Shown piece by piece: positions 27,314-35,999 of a stretch of 64,000 bases of DNA. The position numbers and the translations under genes were made by a program. Numbering within the stretch: position 1 is the stretch's first letter; each line of letters begins with the position of its first letter. The stretch covers positions 27,108-91,107 of the forward strand of contig CAJQQE010000042.1 of assembly GCA_905480395.1 (NCBI GenBank). The letters are read 5' to 3'. Under the pieces are notes generated by a model. That model did no database searches and was not told where the DNA came from. It saw only the letters and a list, made by a program, of their open reading frames with translations. This DNA comes from an uncultured Phycisphaerales bacterium (lineage in GTDB: Bacteria; Planctomycetota; Phycisphaerae; Phycisphaerales; SM1A02).

Positions 27314-28585
27314 TCATTTGGAGCTGCCCTCATGGCCGGTCGCGGCCGTCGGCTCGATACCGTGTTTCGCGACGTGGGACTGACCGGGGTGTTTTCCGCC
27401 CTCGGTCTTCTTCCCCTTCGCCGCCTTCTGGTCCGCGACTTCCTTCTGCCAGGCCGCAAGCGACAAGGTCTTGGAACGAACCTTGGTATCAGACTTCAAG
27501 AGATAAGGATTGCCCTCGACAACGATCGGAATGCCCGGTTCAAGCCCGGTGACCACTCGAAGTTCTTTCCATTGAGGGCCGAGGGTCACGTTCGCCCGGA
27601 CGAGCTTGCTGTCCTTGACCGTCCAGACGAATGACTGTTGGGGCTCACTCTGGATCGCCTCGACGGGGACTACGATCTGATCCTTCATCTTTCCAAGATC
27701 AACCTCGATCTCCGCGAATAACCCGGGGACGAGTTTCAGATCAGTATTCGGAAATGACGCCCTCGCGATAAAAGTGGAACTGTCGACGGCGGCTTCATTA
27801 TCGACGAGGTCAACATCGCCTTCGAAGGTCATGGTCGACCGGAGCCCTTGCACGGTGACCTTGACCCCCACCTTCGTCGACGGCCACACCGCGAGATAGT
27901 CCGGGAGTTCGGTGCCCGCGGGCTGAAAGACGACCCGCATGGGATCGAGATCGATGAGCACGGCCAGATCTTCGTGGATGCCGGGGCCGACCAGATTGCC
28001 GACATCGACGAGCCGACGACCGATTCGACCATCGAACGGCGCTGCCACTTCCGTGTATCCAAGGTTGATTTGAGCATTGACGAGGCTGGCCTCGGCGACC
28101 TGCACTTGCGCGGCCGCGGACTCAAGATTCGACCGGTACTGGTCAAAATTCTGAGCGGAGATCGCACCGGACGCCACCAATGGCTCGTTCCGCGTGTATT
28201 CACTGCGTGCGAAGTCGAAGGCGGCCTCCGCCGAACGCAATTGGCCTTGAGCCTCCAGAACGTTCGCTTCGAACGGAGGTTGCTCGATGACGAAGAGCGT
28301 CTGGCCGGCCTTGACCGAAGTCCCTTCTTCGAAGAGTCGCTGCTCTAGAAAACCCTCGACCCGAGCCTCGAGGGTGGCCTGCTGAACCGCCTCGGTATTG
28401 CCCGGATACCGGCGAAGGTCGGGGACGTCCATCTTTTCGGAGTTGACCGAGGTCACTTGGATCTCTGGAGGCTTGGGCGCTGCTGGCGCCGTCCTGCGAC
28501 CGCAACCGTTCATCAGCACCGCTGCTGAGAGACCAGCGGCGGCCGCCATTCCGAGATTCCGCGGATCGAGCATCTTCGTCATCAT
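27314..28585 (-). CDS. RND efflux periplasmic adaptor (MFP) subunit
   Basis: The 423-residue protein has the HlyD/AcrA arrangement: a lipoprotein-like or signal-anchor start (AAAAGLSAAVLMNGCG), barrel-sandwich halves (ATLEARVEGFLEQRLFEEG and NLGYTEVAAPFDGRIGRRLV) around an alpha-hairpin (about residues 115-175), then beta-barrel and membrane-proximal domains. The C-terminal 40 residues are Lys/His-rich and probably disordered. It links the pump to the outer-membrane factor. The ATG at 28585 overlaps the stop of the upstream outer-membrane factor gene (ATGA). The lipobox is imperfect, so lipidation is uncertain. Confidence 0.93.
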   Translation of the reverse strand: MMTKMLDPRNLGMAAAAGLSAAVLMNGCGRRTAPAAPKPPEIQVTSVNSEKMDVPDLRRYPGNTEAVQQATLEARVEGFLEQRLFEEGTSVKAGQTLFVIEQPPFEANVLEAQGQLRSAEAAFDFARSEYTRNEPLVASGAISAQNFDQYRSNLESAAAQVQVAEASLVNAQINLGYTEVAAPFDGRIGRRLVDVGNLVGPGIHEDLAVLIDLDPMRVVFQPAGTELPDYLAVWPSTKVGVKVTVQGLRSTMTFEGDVDLVDNEAAVDSSTFIARASFPNTDLKLVPGLFAEIEVDLGKMKDQIVVPVEAIQSEPQQSFVWTVKDSKLVRANVTLGPQWKELRVVTGLEPGIPIVVEGNPYLLKSDTKVRSKTLSLAAWQKEVADQKAAKGKKTEGGKHPGQSHVAKHGIEPTAATGHEGSSK

Positions 28586-30114
28586 CCTGCATCCCCTGCT
28601 GTTCCGGCTGCTGCCGTGACGTCCAACGTGTTTTCTTCGATGTTCCAAGATCCCCCCAGCGCCTTGTAGAGGCCGACGGCATTGGAAGCGACCTGCCCGT
28701 TGACCACTGCAAGCTGCTGCTGCACCGCAAGCAGTTCGCGTTCTAGGTTCAGGAGTGATTCAAGATCTGAGACGCCTTGAGACAGTCGTTCCGTGGCCAG
28801 GGCGGTCGCCCGGTCGAAGGTCGACGCGGACTCGCCTAATCTCGATTGCTCCTGAAGGCTTGAGCCGTACGCAACCAACGCCGTCTCCACATCCGCGATC
28901 GCGTTGAGCACCGTGGATTCGTAGGACAGCAATGCCTGCAAGGCTTGCTCATTCCGGACGTCCACCACCGAACGAAGGCGACCCGCGGTGAAGAGCGGCC
29001 AGTTGATCTGCACGCCTAACAGGCCGCCGAGATTTCCTGGCGTGATCAACTCGTTGAATTCTGTACTGCTGTATCCGCCCTGCCCCGTCAATTTCAACGA
29101 TGGGAATAAGGCCGCCTCGGCCACGCCAATGTTCGCCGCGGCCGCACCCAATTTTCGTTCCGCGGCGCGGATGTCGGGCCGGCGTCGGATCACATCCGCA
29201 GGAATCCCCACCGCGATTGAGATGGGTGGCTGCGGAACACCAAATTCCTCCGCAGACGCTGCGAATCGAGCACTCAACGGCCCGGCAGGCTCGGCAATCA
29301 GAACCGAGAGACGATTTATCGTGGTTGCCAGCTCATACTGCAAGGATGGAAGCTTGGCTTGTGCGGCCTGCAACTGGGCTTCCGCCTGGAGCACCGAGAA
29401 GTCCGTGACCACGCCCTGCCGATATTGCTTCCGTGCCAACGAAAGTGTTTCAGCCTGCGCTTCGATAATGCTCTGAAGCGCCTTCATCTGGCCTTGGAGC
29501 GATCTGCCCTCGACGTAACTTCGAGCGACCTCAGCTCGGACCGTGATCAATATGTCACGGGAATACTCGATCTCCGCCAGCACATTGAATTCCGCGGACT
29601 GCATCGAACGCCGGACCTTGCCCCACAGGTCGATCTCCCAGCCAAAATCCAGACCCGCACTATAAAAATTGTCCCGCTCGGTCCCAGAAGAATCGCTGCT
29701 CAGCCGGCTACCTCTGACGAAGTCTGCCTCTCCTGCGGCGGAAATCTGGGGATAAAGATCGGCTGCGGCGATGCCGTAAAGCGATCTCGCTTCGCGAATT
29801 CGGCTGGCTGCCGTTCGGAGATCAAGATTTTTCTGTTCCGCGATCGCGATCAGCTCGACCAGCATCGGATCGTCGAATCGCTTCCACCACGCTCCTGGGT
29901 CGACGCGTTCACGGGAGACGCCTTCCACCAGCTCTTCGTGCCAAGCATCCGGGCTGACCGAAGTGGGCGTGGTTGGGTCGGGCCCGACCATGCATCCAGC
30001 CGATCCGACTGCCAACCACCCAAGAAGGCATGGCAGAACTCGGTTTCGGAAGAAGCGGGTGGCGCTTTGAGACCCTGACCACCCAGAGCTGGAAAATCTC
30101 GCTGAAACGTTCAT
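28582..30114 (-). CDS. NodT-family outer-membrane efflux lipoprotein (TolC-like)
   Basis: The 510-residue protein has a lipobox SAGC (LAVGSAGCMVGPD) and two repeated outer-membrane-efflux domains. These are marked by LRTAASRIREARSLYGIAAADLYPQ and the family's RRRPDIRAAERKLGAAAANIGVAEA motif. It forms the trimeric exit duct of the pump. The start is uncertain: ATG at 30114 was chosen, but GTG at 30141 or a nearby TTG are possible, as no strong ribosome site is visible. The 141-base region up to the divergent cytochrome gene must hold promoters for both directions; I see no confident operator. Confidence 0.92.
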   Translation of the reverse strand: MNVSARFSSSGWSGSQSATRFFRNRVLPCLLGWLAVGSAGCMVGPDPTTPTSVSPDAWHEELVEGVSRERVDPGAWWKRFDDPMLVELIAIAEQKNLDLRTAASRIREARSLYGIAAADLYPQISAAGEADFVRGSRLSSDSSGTERDNFYSAGLDFGWEIDLWGKVRRSMQSAEFNVLAEIEYSRDILITVRAEVARSYVEGRSLQGQMKALQSIIEAQAETLSLARKQYRQGVVTDFSVLQAEAQLQAAQAKLPSLQYELATTINRLSVLIAEPAGPLSARFAASAEEFGVPQPPISIAVGIPADVIRRRPDIRAAERKLGAAAANIGVAEAALFPSLKLTGQGGYSSTEFNELITPGNLGGLLGVQINWPLFTAGRLRSVVDVRNEQALQALLSYESTVLNAIADVETALVAYGSSLQEQSRLGESASTFDRATALATERLSQGVSDLESLLNLERELLAVQQQLAVVNGQVASNAVGLYKALGGSWNIEENTLDVTAAAGTAGDAG

Positions 30115-30255
30115 GCAACGCAAGGTACTCGCCCCAACCACCCCTTGTCACCAGTCGACAGAAAAAGCCAGACAATTCAACTGGAGGCCTGAGCAAGCCC
30201 GGCGGCCGCCCATCGGTACCATTGTGAGACCTCTTTTTCCCTTCCGGAGTGACCC

Positions 30256-33096
30256 GTGAACATCCGACGCACGAATGGTCTCGATTGCCACAACCAACCC
30301 GCCTCGAACCTTCGCACGCTCCCGCTCCTTGCCGGCAGTCTTGTCTTCGTCCTGGCGGGATGCGGCGATGCCACTCCCGATTCAGCCGCGACGTCTGCCT
30401 CCAGTTCTTGGCGTTCCGTCACCGGTGAGATACTCGCCGCCGATTCATCCTGCACCGCCTGCCATGCCGCGAGCCCAGATACCGTTCGCCGGCTTGGAGT
30501 GAGCCGAGCACCTCAGATCCTCGGCGACACTGGCATTGGCGCCAGACGCTCGCCAGACGCGATCCGGCGACTGATCGGAGCCCATGGCGGGGAACTCGGC
30601 CTCCGGATGCCCGACCTTCTCCACGGACTTCAACCAGCAGACAAGCAGCTGGCGGTCGAAGACCTGGTCAACTTCCTGGTGAGCCAAGGTGGTCCGATCG
30701 ATCCACTGGCCGCCGCGATGGAAGTTTCTTCCGCCCAGATCTCCCAGGGCGCAACGCTCTGGCGATCCATTGGCTGCACCGCCTGTCACGGCATGGATCC
30801 GGCAACCGCCGTCGGTCTTGAGGATCTGCAAACGTCCTGGACCCACGGAAGCCTCGCGTCCTATCTCGTTGATCCATTGGCGGCCCATCCCAGCGGACGC
30901 ATGCCTTCGCTCAATCTGACCACCGATGAGGCGTCTTCACTCGCCGCCTATCTGCTCACCGGCGAGGGCGTGCTCGAGACGATCGCGTCGCGGCCAGGCT
31001 TGCAACTTCATTACTTCGACGGTGACTTCGATGGCGTCGGACCGATCAATGCCGTCGGCGGCTCGGCCGATCCGATCCGAATCCCCGTCCCTGGCGTCGG
31101 ACCGTACGCCGGACAGGATTCCTTCGGGCTTCGCCTCTCCGGCGAGATCGAGATTCCAACCACCGGCGTCTGGAATTTCTACCTCACTTCGGATGATGGC
31201 TCTGGACTCATGATCGACGGCAAGATGGTGGTCGACAACGGCGGCATTCACGGCGCTGTTATGAAGCGAGGATCGACCACGCTCGACGCAGGGCGACACG
31301 CGATCAACATCGGCTTCTTCGAAGCCTCCGGGGGCGAAGAGATCTCGCTCTCCTGGAGCGGTCCCGGGGTCGCGAGACAACCTGTTCCCGCCGAAGCGTT
31401 CTTCAGCGACGCCACCGTCCTCGCCCCCAACTGGGACCGCTTTGAACTTGACGACGAATCGATCCAGCGCGGAATGGTCCGCTTTGCCAAGACCGGCTGC
31501 GGCACGTGCCATGTCCCGGAGATGCCCAAACTCGGCGAACTCGCGGACATCGCACCATTGTCGTCACTGATTGCGGGCCAAGGCTGTCTCGCCGAAGTGG
31601 TCCCGGCAACCGCCCCCGACTACCAGTTCACGACGGCGGAACGAGAACTACTCGACGAACTCATCAAGAACGTGGCGGCGCTCGACGAACCGCTTCCCGC
31701 GGACCTTGCCGTCGCGCACACCATGACCCGGCTGAATTGCATCGCCTGTCACGCTCGCTCCGATGTCGGCGGCCCAACCCCCGAAGCCCGAACTCGATTC
31801 GTCGCCAATGACGACGCCGAACTCGGCGACGAAGGACGAATCCCTCCCGGCCTCGACGGCGTCGGAAACAAGTTGCAACTCAACGCACTGCGAAGCACGC
31901 TGGCAAAGGGCGAGAAGGTTCGCCCCTACATGAAGGCACGCATGCCGGTCTTCGGTTCCGACCAGACCGACGACCTCGTGGTTCACTTCGCCGCCGCCGA
32001 CACCATTGCGGCTGATGGTCGGGAACCAAAGTTCGATGACGCCCGCGTCGCGGTGGGCCACGCCCTCACTGGCGTCGACGGCGTCTCGTGCGTGCAATGC
32101 CACACCGTCGCCGGCCATCCAGCCCTCGGCGTTCCTGCGGTGGACCTGACGTCGATGTACGCTCGCATCCGTCCCGGATGGTTCCGGAAGCACCTTCTCG
32201 ATCCGCAGAAAACCAACCCCGGAACCCGCATGACCGCATTCTGGGGCAATGGCGGTACCGAGCGGATCTTCCCCGAGTACCTCGGCGGCGACCCGACGAA
32301 GCAAGTAGACGCCATTCGCGCCTACCTCTCCCTCGGCGAATCAATGCCACTTCCGCGCGGGGTGGTTCCTGATGCGGGTGAATACGCGCTGATCCCGATC
32401 GATGAGCCGATTCTCTTTGGAACCTTCATGCGAGATGTGAGCCCGCGAACCATCGCCGTCGGTCTCCCTGAAAATGTGCACTACGCCTGGGACGCCGAAC
32501 ACGCCAGACTGGCCAAGGCGTGGCGAGGCGGATTCATGGATGCGGAGGGGACGTGGCGTGGCCGGGCCGGTCAGCTGGAACGCCCGGAAGGTCGATCCAC
32601 GTTGCAGATGCCTGCCGGTCCCGCGATCGCCATGCTGTCGACCCGCGACGAGCCATGGCCCGCACCGTTCGCCCGCGACGCCGCAGGCATCCGCAACGGC
32701 GATTGGCGATTTGCCGGAACCACCCGAGACCGAAACCGACGGCCCACCTTCAATAGTGAACTCGATGGGGTTCGCATCACCGAAACCCCAATTCCCCGCC
32801 TGGCCGAAGGCGGCACCCGACTGGTTCGACGTTTCACCGTCGGGAGCGACGCCGGGAGAGGCGATCTCTACATGCGGGCTGCGGTGGCCGTCTCGATCGT
32901 CCCCGCCGGCGGCGAGGGACAGGATCGCGTCTGGCTCGTCAACGGCGAGCGCGACGTGCGGATCACCGGCGCGGAGTCGTTTCTTCGAGAAATGCCCGGG
33001 GGCGGCGCAGAACTGCTTGTGAAGGTTCCCTTGAGCATGGTCGGCCGCGAGGATGCGGCCTTCGAAGGCGTATTCGATGTGGAGTTGTCGTGGTAA
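30256..33096 (+). CDS. Five-heme c-type cytochrome lipoprotein with PA14 domain
   Basis: The 946-residue protein starts with GTG at 30256, with GGAG six bases upstream. It is a probable lipoprotein (LAGC, Cys36). CXXCH heme sites are at residues 66-70, 174-178, 415-419, 495-499 and 612-616. Between the second and third lies a PA14-type carbohydrate-binding domain (about 250-385, with NFYLTSDDGSGLMIDGKMVVDN). The C-terminal 230 residues resemble a heme-binding ethylbenzene-dehydrogenase-like beta domain. It would pass electrons from a periplasmic oxidation to the respiratory chain while binding a sugar. It is followed 79 bases later by a beta-propeller dehydrogenase-like gene, a likely partner. 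Confidence 0.88.
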   Translation: MNIRRTNGLDCHNQPASNLRTLPLLAGSLVFVLAGCGDATPDSAATSASSSWRSVTGEILAADSSCTACHAASPDTVRRLGVSRAPQILGDTGIGARRSPDAIRRLIGAHGGELGLRMPDLLHGLQPADKQLAVEDLVNFLVSQGGPIDPLAAAMEVSSAQISQGATLWRSIGCTACHGMDPATAVGLEDLQTSWTHGSLASYLVDPLAAHPSGRMPSLNLTTDEASSLAAYLLTGEGVLETIASRPGLQLHYFDGDFDGVGPINAVGGSADPIRIPVPGVGPYAGQDSFGLRLSGEIEIPTTGVWNFYLTSDDGSGLMIDGKMVVDNGGIHGAVMKRGSTTLDAGRHAINIGFFEASGGEEISLSWSGPGVARQPVPAEAFFSDATVLAPNWDRFELDDESIQRGMVRFAKTGCGTCHVPEMPKLGELADIAPLSSLIAGQGCLAEVVPATAPDYQFTTAERELLDELIKNVAALDEPLPADLAVAHTMTRLNCIACHARSDVGGPTPEARTRFVANDDAELGDEGRIPPGLDGVGNKLQLNALRSTLAKGEKVRPYMKARMPVFGSDQTDDLVVHFAAADTIAADGREPKFDDARVAVGHALTGVDGVSCVQCHTVAGHPALGVPAVDLTSMYARIRPGWFRKHLLDPQKTNPGTRMTAFWGNGGTERIFPEYLGGDPTKQVDAIRAYLSLGESMPLPRGVVPDAGEYALIPIDEPILFGTFMRDVSPRTIAVGLPENVHYAWDAEHARLAKAWRGGFMDAEGTWRGRAGQLERPEGRSTLQMPAGPAIAMLSTRDEPWPAPFARDAAGIRNGDWRFAGTTRDRNRRPTFNSELDGVRITETPIPRLAEGGTRLVRRFTVGSDAGRGDLYMRAAVAVSIVPAGGEGQDRVWLVNGERDVRITGAESFLREMPGGGAELLVKVPLSMVGREDAAFEGVFDVELSW

Positions 33097-33175
33097 ACCC
33101 ACTCGTCCCGATCCCCTTGACGCCTCCGACCAAACGGACCAACCAGACCCGAGCGACCCGATACCGGAGCGAATC

Positions 33176-34792
33176 ATGAATCAACCAAGTCATTCTCTAA
33201 GACACCTCCTCGCGTCACCCTCCCAAGCTTGGTCATTCTGGTGTGCCGCGATGCTGACGGTCGCCGCGGTCGCCGCCGGTGATGAATCCGATTACTGGCG
33301 GTTCATCGATGTGCCAGAGCCTGAGGGCGTCGCCCACGAAGTCGGCGGCATCCTCCCACTGGGTGGTGGCCGAGTGATGACCTCCACCCGTCGCGGCGAT
33401 GTCTGGATCATCGAGAACGCCTACGACCCCGCACCCACCATCGCGGTGGTGGCCGGGAGCCCCGAAGACGACGCCACCACGAACGATCCGCACCGCGTGC
33501 GATTCATCAAGTACACCGACGGCCTCCAAGAACCCCTCGGACTCGCGGTCCATCCGATCGATGATGCGAAACGCCGCGCCGCGATCGCCGCGGGCAAGTC
33601 TTGGAACGGCCCGGTGTACGTCGCACAACGCGGCGAGGTCTCGAGAATGGTGGACGAAGACGGTGACTGGCGAGCAGACCGGATTGAAACAATCTGCGAC
33701 GACTGGGCGATCAGCGGCAATTACCACGAGTACACCTTCGGCCCGGTTTTCGAAGAAAACGGTGACCTATGGATCACCCTGAACCGACCGTTCGGCAGTG
33801 AGCCCTTTGGCAAGAAAGACTGGCGAGGCTGGGCAATGCGGATCGACAGCGACGGCGTGATGCATCCAGAAGCCGCCGGACTCCGCTCGCCCTGCGGCGT
33901 GGCGATGGGCCCCGACGCTCACCTTTATTACACCGACAATCAGGGCGAATGGTGCGGCGCCAGCAAGATGTCCATTATCGAACGAGGCGACTTCCACGGT
34001 CATCCCTGGGGGATCGCAAGCACCAAGCGACCGGAATCGTTGGTCGAATTCCCCGGCGAGATTCCCGACGGAATCCCGATGCCCGAAGCTGCCACCCGAA
34101 TCCCCAACTTCAAGATGCCCGTCGTCTGGTTTCCCTACGACAAGTGCGGCAAGAGTCCGGGCGAGGTCCTCTGGGACACCGAAGGAACCCTCGGGCCATT
34201 CTTCAAAGGCCAAGCGTTCATGGGCGACCAGCATCACGCGGCGGTCTATCGAATCTTCACCGAAGAAGTGAACGGGCATATTCAAGGCGCCGTCTTCCCG
34301 TTCCGAAATGGATTCGAATGCGGCATCATCCGCGTGAAAATGGGCGAGGACGGCTCGCTGATCGCCGGCATGACCAATCGCGGATGGGGTTCGAAGGGCA
34401 ACCGACCCTACGGAATGCAACGACTGGAATGGACGGGCAAAACGCCATTCGAGATTCGAACCATGGAGGCCACCCCCGAGGGCTTCCGCCTCACGTTCAC
34501 TCGCCCCGCCGATCCTGCGACCGCGAGCGAACCCTCGAACTACTCGATGAAGAGTTACACCTACCTGTTGCACTCGCCCTACGGCAGCCCCGAAACCGAT
34601 ACCGCGCCCGTGACCGTCAAACTCGCGCAAATCTCCGGCGACAACCTCACCGTCAATCTGATCTGCGAACCGCTTCGCGCCGGGTACGTGCATGAACTCC
34701 GGCTCGACGGAGTGCGGGACGAGGCGGGGGAACCATTACTCCATCCCGATGCGTACTACACGTTGATCGAGATACCCAAGGCCGGCGAGTGA
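33176..34792 (+). CDS. Secreted beta-propeller dehydrogenase-like protein (sorbosone/PQQ-dehydrogenase-like fold)
   Basis: The 538-residue protein, start ATG at 33176 with GGAG seven bases upstream, has a signal peptide (to about residue 35). Propeller-type strands follow, such as LPLGGGRVMTSTRRGDVWII, GLAVHP, SPCGVAMGPDAHLYYTDNQGEW and GDFHGHPWG. This is the glucose/sorbosone dehydrogenase-like family common in planctomycetes. Residues about 450-535 form an Ig-like C-terminal domain. Oxidation of a sugar or alcohol with electron transfer to the upstream cytochrome is inferred from pairing. Cofactor-binding residues could not be confirmed by eye. Confidence 0.82.
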   Translation: MNQPSHSLRHLLASPSQAWSFWCAAMLTVAAVAAGDESDYWRFIDVPEPEGVAHEVGGILPLGGGRVMTSTRRGDVWIIENAYDPAPTIAVVAGSPEDDATTNDPHRVRFIKYTDGLQEPLGLAVHPIDDAKRRAAIAAGKSWNGPVYVAQRGEVSRMVDEDGDWRADRIETICDDWAISGNYHEYTFGPVFEENGDLWITLNRPFGSEPFGKKDWRGWAMRIDSDGVMHPEAAGLRSPCGVAMGPDAHLYYTDNQGEWCGASKMSIIERGDFHGHPWGIASTKRPESLVEFPGEIPDGIPMPEAATRIPNFKMPVVWFPYDKCGKSPGEVLWDTEGTLGPFFKGQAFMGDQHHAAVYRIFTEEVNGHIQGAVFPFRNGFECGIIRVKMGEDGSLIAGMTNRGWGSKGNRPYGMQRLEWTGKTPFEIRTMEATPEGFRLTFTRPADPATASEPSNYSMKSYTYLLHSPYGSPETDTAPVTVKLAQISGDNLTVNLICEPLRAGYVHELRLDGVRDEAGEPLLHPDAYYTLIEIPKAGE

Positions 34793-34808
34793 GCCGCGGA
34801 GAAACCGG

Positions 34809-35288
34809 ATGCAGGAAGATCAAAAATTCATGCGGCGCGCGATCGAGCTTGCTCGGCACAACGCCCTGGAAGTAAAAGCGGGCGGGCCATTCGGCTGCGT
34901 CATCGTTCGAGATGGCGAGATCATCGCGGAGGCCGCCAACCAGGTCCTCGCAGACCGCGACCCGACCGCTCACGCAGAAATCGTGGCGATTCGGGCGGCC
35001 TCGAAAACGCTTGATTCCCACGTGCTCGAAGGCTGCACGGTCTACACCACTGGCGAGCCATGCCCAATGTGCTACGCCGCATGCTGGTGGGCCCGGGTCA
35101 AGTCCATCCGATTCGCTTCCAATCACGATGACGCGTTGGAGTTCGGCGGCTTTGATGACCGTCACATTAACGACGCACTGGCGCTCCCCGGCGACGCTCG
35201 ACCGTTGCCCTCGACCGAACTCTGCCGGGCCGACATGCTCGAGGTCTGGCGGGACTACCACGCGATGCCTGACCGCACTCACTACTGA
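34809..35288 (+). CDS. Nucleoside/guanine deaminase-like zinc enzyme
   Basis: This 159-residue protein carries the cytidine-deaminase-fold zinc motifs: TAHAEIVAI (His ligand and catalytic Glu) and GEPCPMCYAACWWA (two Cys ligands). The FDDRHINDAL segment and overall length match the guanine deaminase branch (COG0590) better than the tRNA adenosine deaminase TadA, but substrate choice is not certain. It acts in purine salvage in the cytoplasm. It follows the dehydrogenase gene by 16 bases with GGAG seven bases before the ATG, so it is probably co-transcribed, though the functional link is unclear. Confidence 0.9.
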   Translation: MQEDQKFMRRAIELARHNALEVKAGGPFGCVIVRDGEIIAEAANQVLADRDPTAHAEIVAIRAASKTLDSHVLEGCTVYTTGEPCPMCYAACWWARVKSIRFASNHDDALEFGGFDDRHINDALALPGDARPLPSTELCRADMLEVWRDYHAMPDRTHY

Positions 35289-35300
35289 TCGGACCGCCCG

Positions 35301-35966
35301 TTGACTCCTCCCCCTCCGGACTCCACACGCCGGCGCCGCGGGTTTGAATTCGTAGGCTTCTTCTGGATCCTGCCAATTCTTGTGGCCGCTTTTCCGTCCG
35401 GCGCCCTTCCCCCGATCCCGGTGTTGTGGGCGGCCGCGATCGCCTGCCTGATTCTTCTTCGGCGAGACGACCGCCTTGACCGACGAACTCTTTGGGGCGG
35501 GGCGGGCGTGGCCGCGGGGATTCCTGGCGTCCTCGGGCGTTTCCTGATCTTCGCGCCGCTGCTCGCAGGATTCGCCTGGCTCATGGAGCCAGAGTGGTTC
35601 TTAAAATTCCCTCGGGATCGAACCGGCGCGTGGGCGGCGGTGATGGTGCTCTATCCACTTCTTTCGGTCGTCCCCCAAGGCATTGTCTTCCGGACGTTTG
35701 TCTGCCACCGCTACCGGTCGCTCTTTGGAAACGGTGTGACGATGTGGCTCGTCGCGGGGACCACCTTCGGTTTCGCCCATGTCGTCATGCATCGATGGGA
35801 GCCAGTCATGATCACAATCATCGGTGGGGTCATCTTCACTTCGACCCTACTTCGACGACGGAGCGGTCTGCTCGCGGACCTTGAGCACGCGATGTACGGC
35901 GATCTTGCTTTCACCCTCGGGCTCGGCGTCTGGATCTACTCCAACGCCGCCCGGCAGAGCCTCTGA
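35301..35966 (+). CDS. CPBP/CAAX-protease-like membrane protein with altered catalytic motif
   Basis: The 221-residue protein has about six to seven membrane segments and the layout of the CPBP (Abi/CAAX) intramembrane protease family. Motif 2 (FGFAH, residues 156-160) and a motif 3-like EHAMYGD (195-201) are present. The first motif, normally EExxxR, reads QGIVFR (126-131), so both catalytic glutamates are missing and the protein may be a non-catalytic relative. The start is weak: TTG at 35301 was used because no in-frame ATG lies near the N-terminus. It lies 12 bases after the deaminase. Confidence 0.72.
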   Translation: MTPPPPDSTRRRRGFEFVGFFWILPILVAAFPSGALPPIPVLWAAAIACLILLRRDDRLDRRTLWGGAGVAAGIPGVLGRFLIFAPLLAGFAWLMEPEWFLKFPRDRTGAWAAVMVLYPLLSVVPQGIVFRTFVCHRYRSLFGNGVTMWLVAGTTFGFAHVVMHRWEPVMITIIGGVIFTSTLLRRRSGLLADLEHAMYGDLAFTLGLGVWIYSNAARQSL

Positions 35967-35999
35967 AGCTTCACTTGCCGACCCCAAGCGGCGTCGCTC

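Noticed and set aside
30142..30255. Divergent promoter or operator between the RND operon and cytochrome gene
   Set aside because: A promoter must be here, but no clear -35/-10 pair or operator palindrome could be recognised by eye, so no site is claimed.
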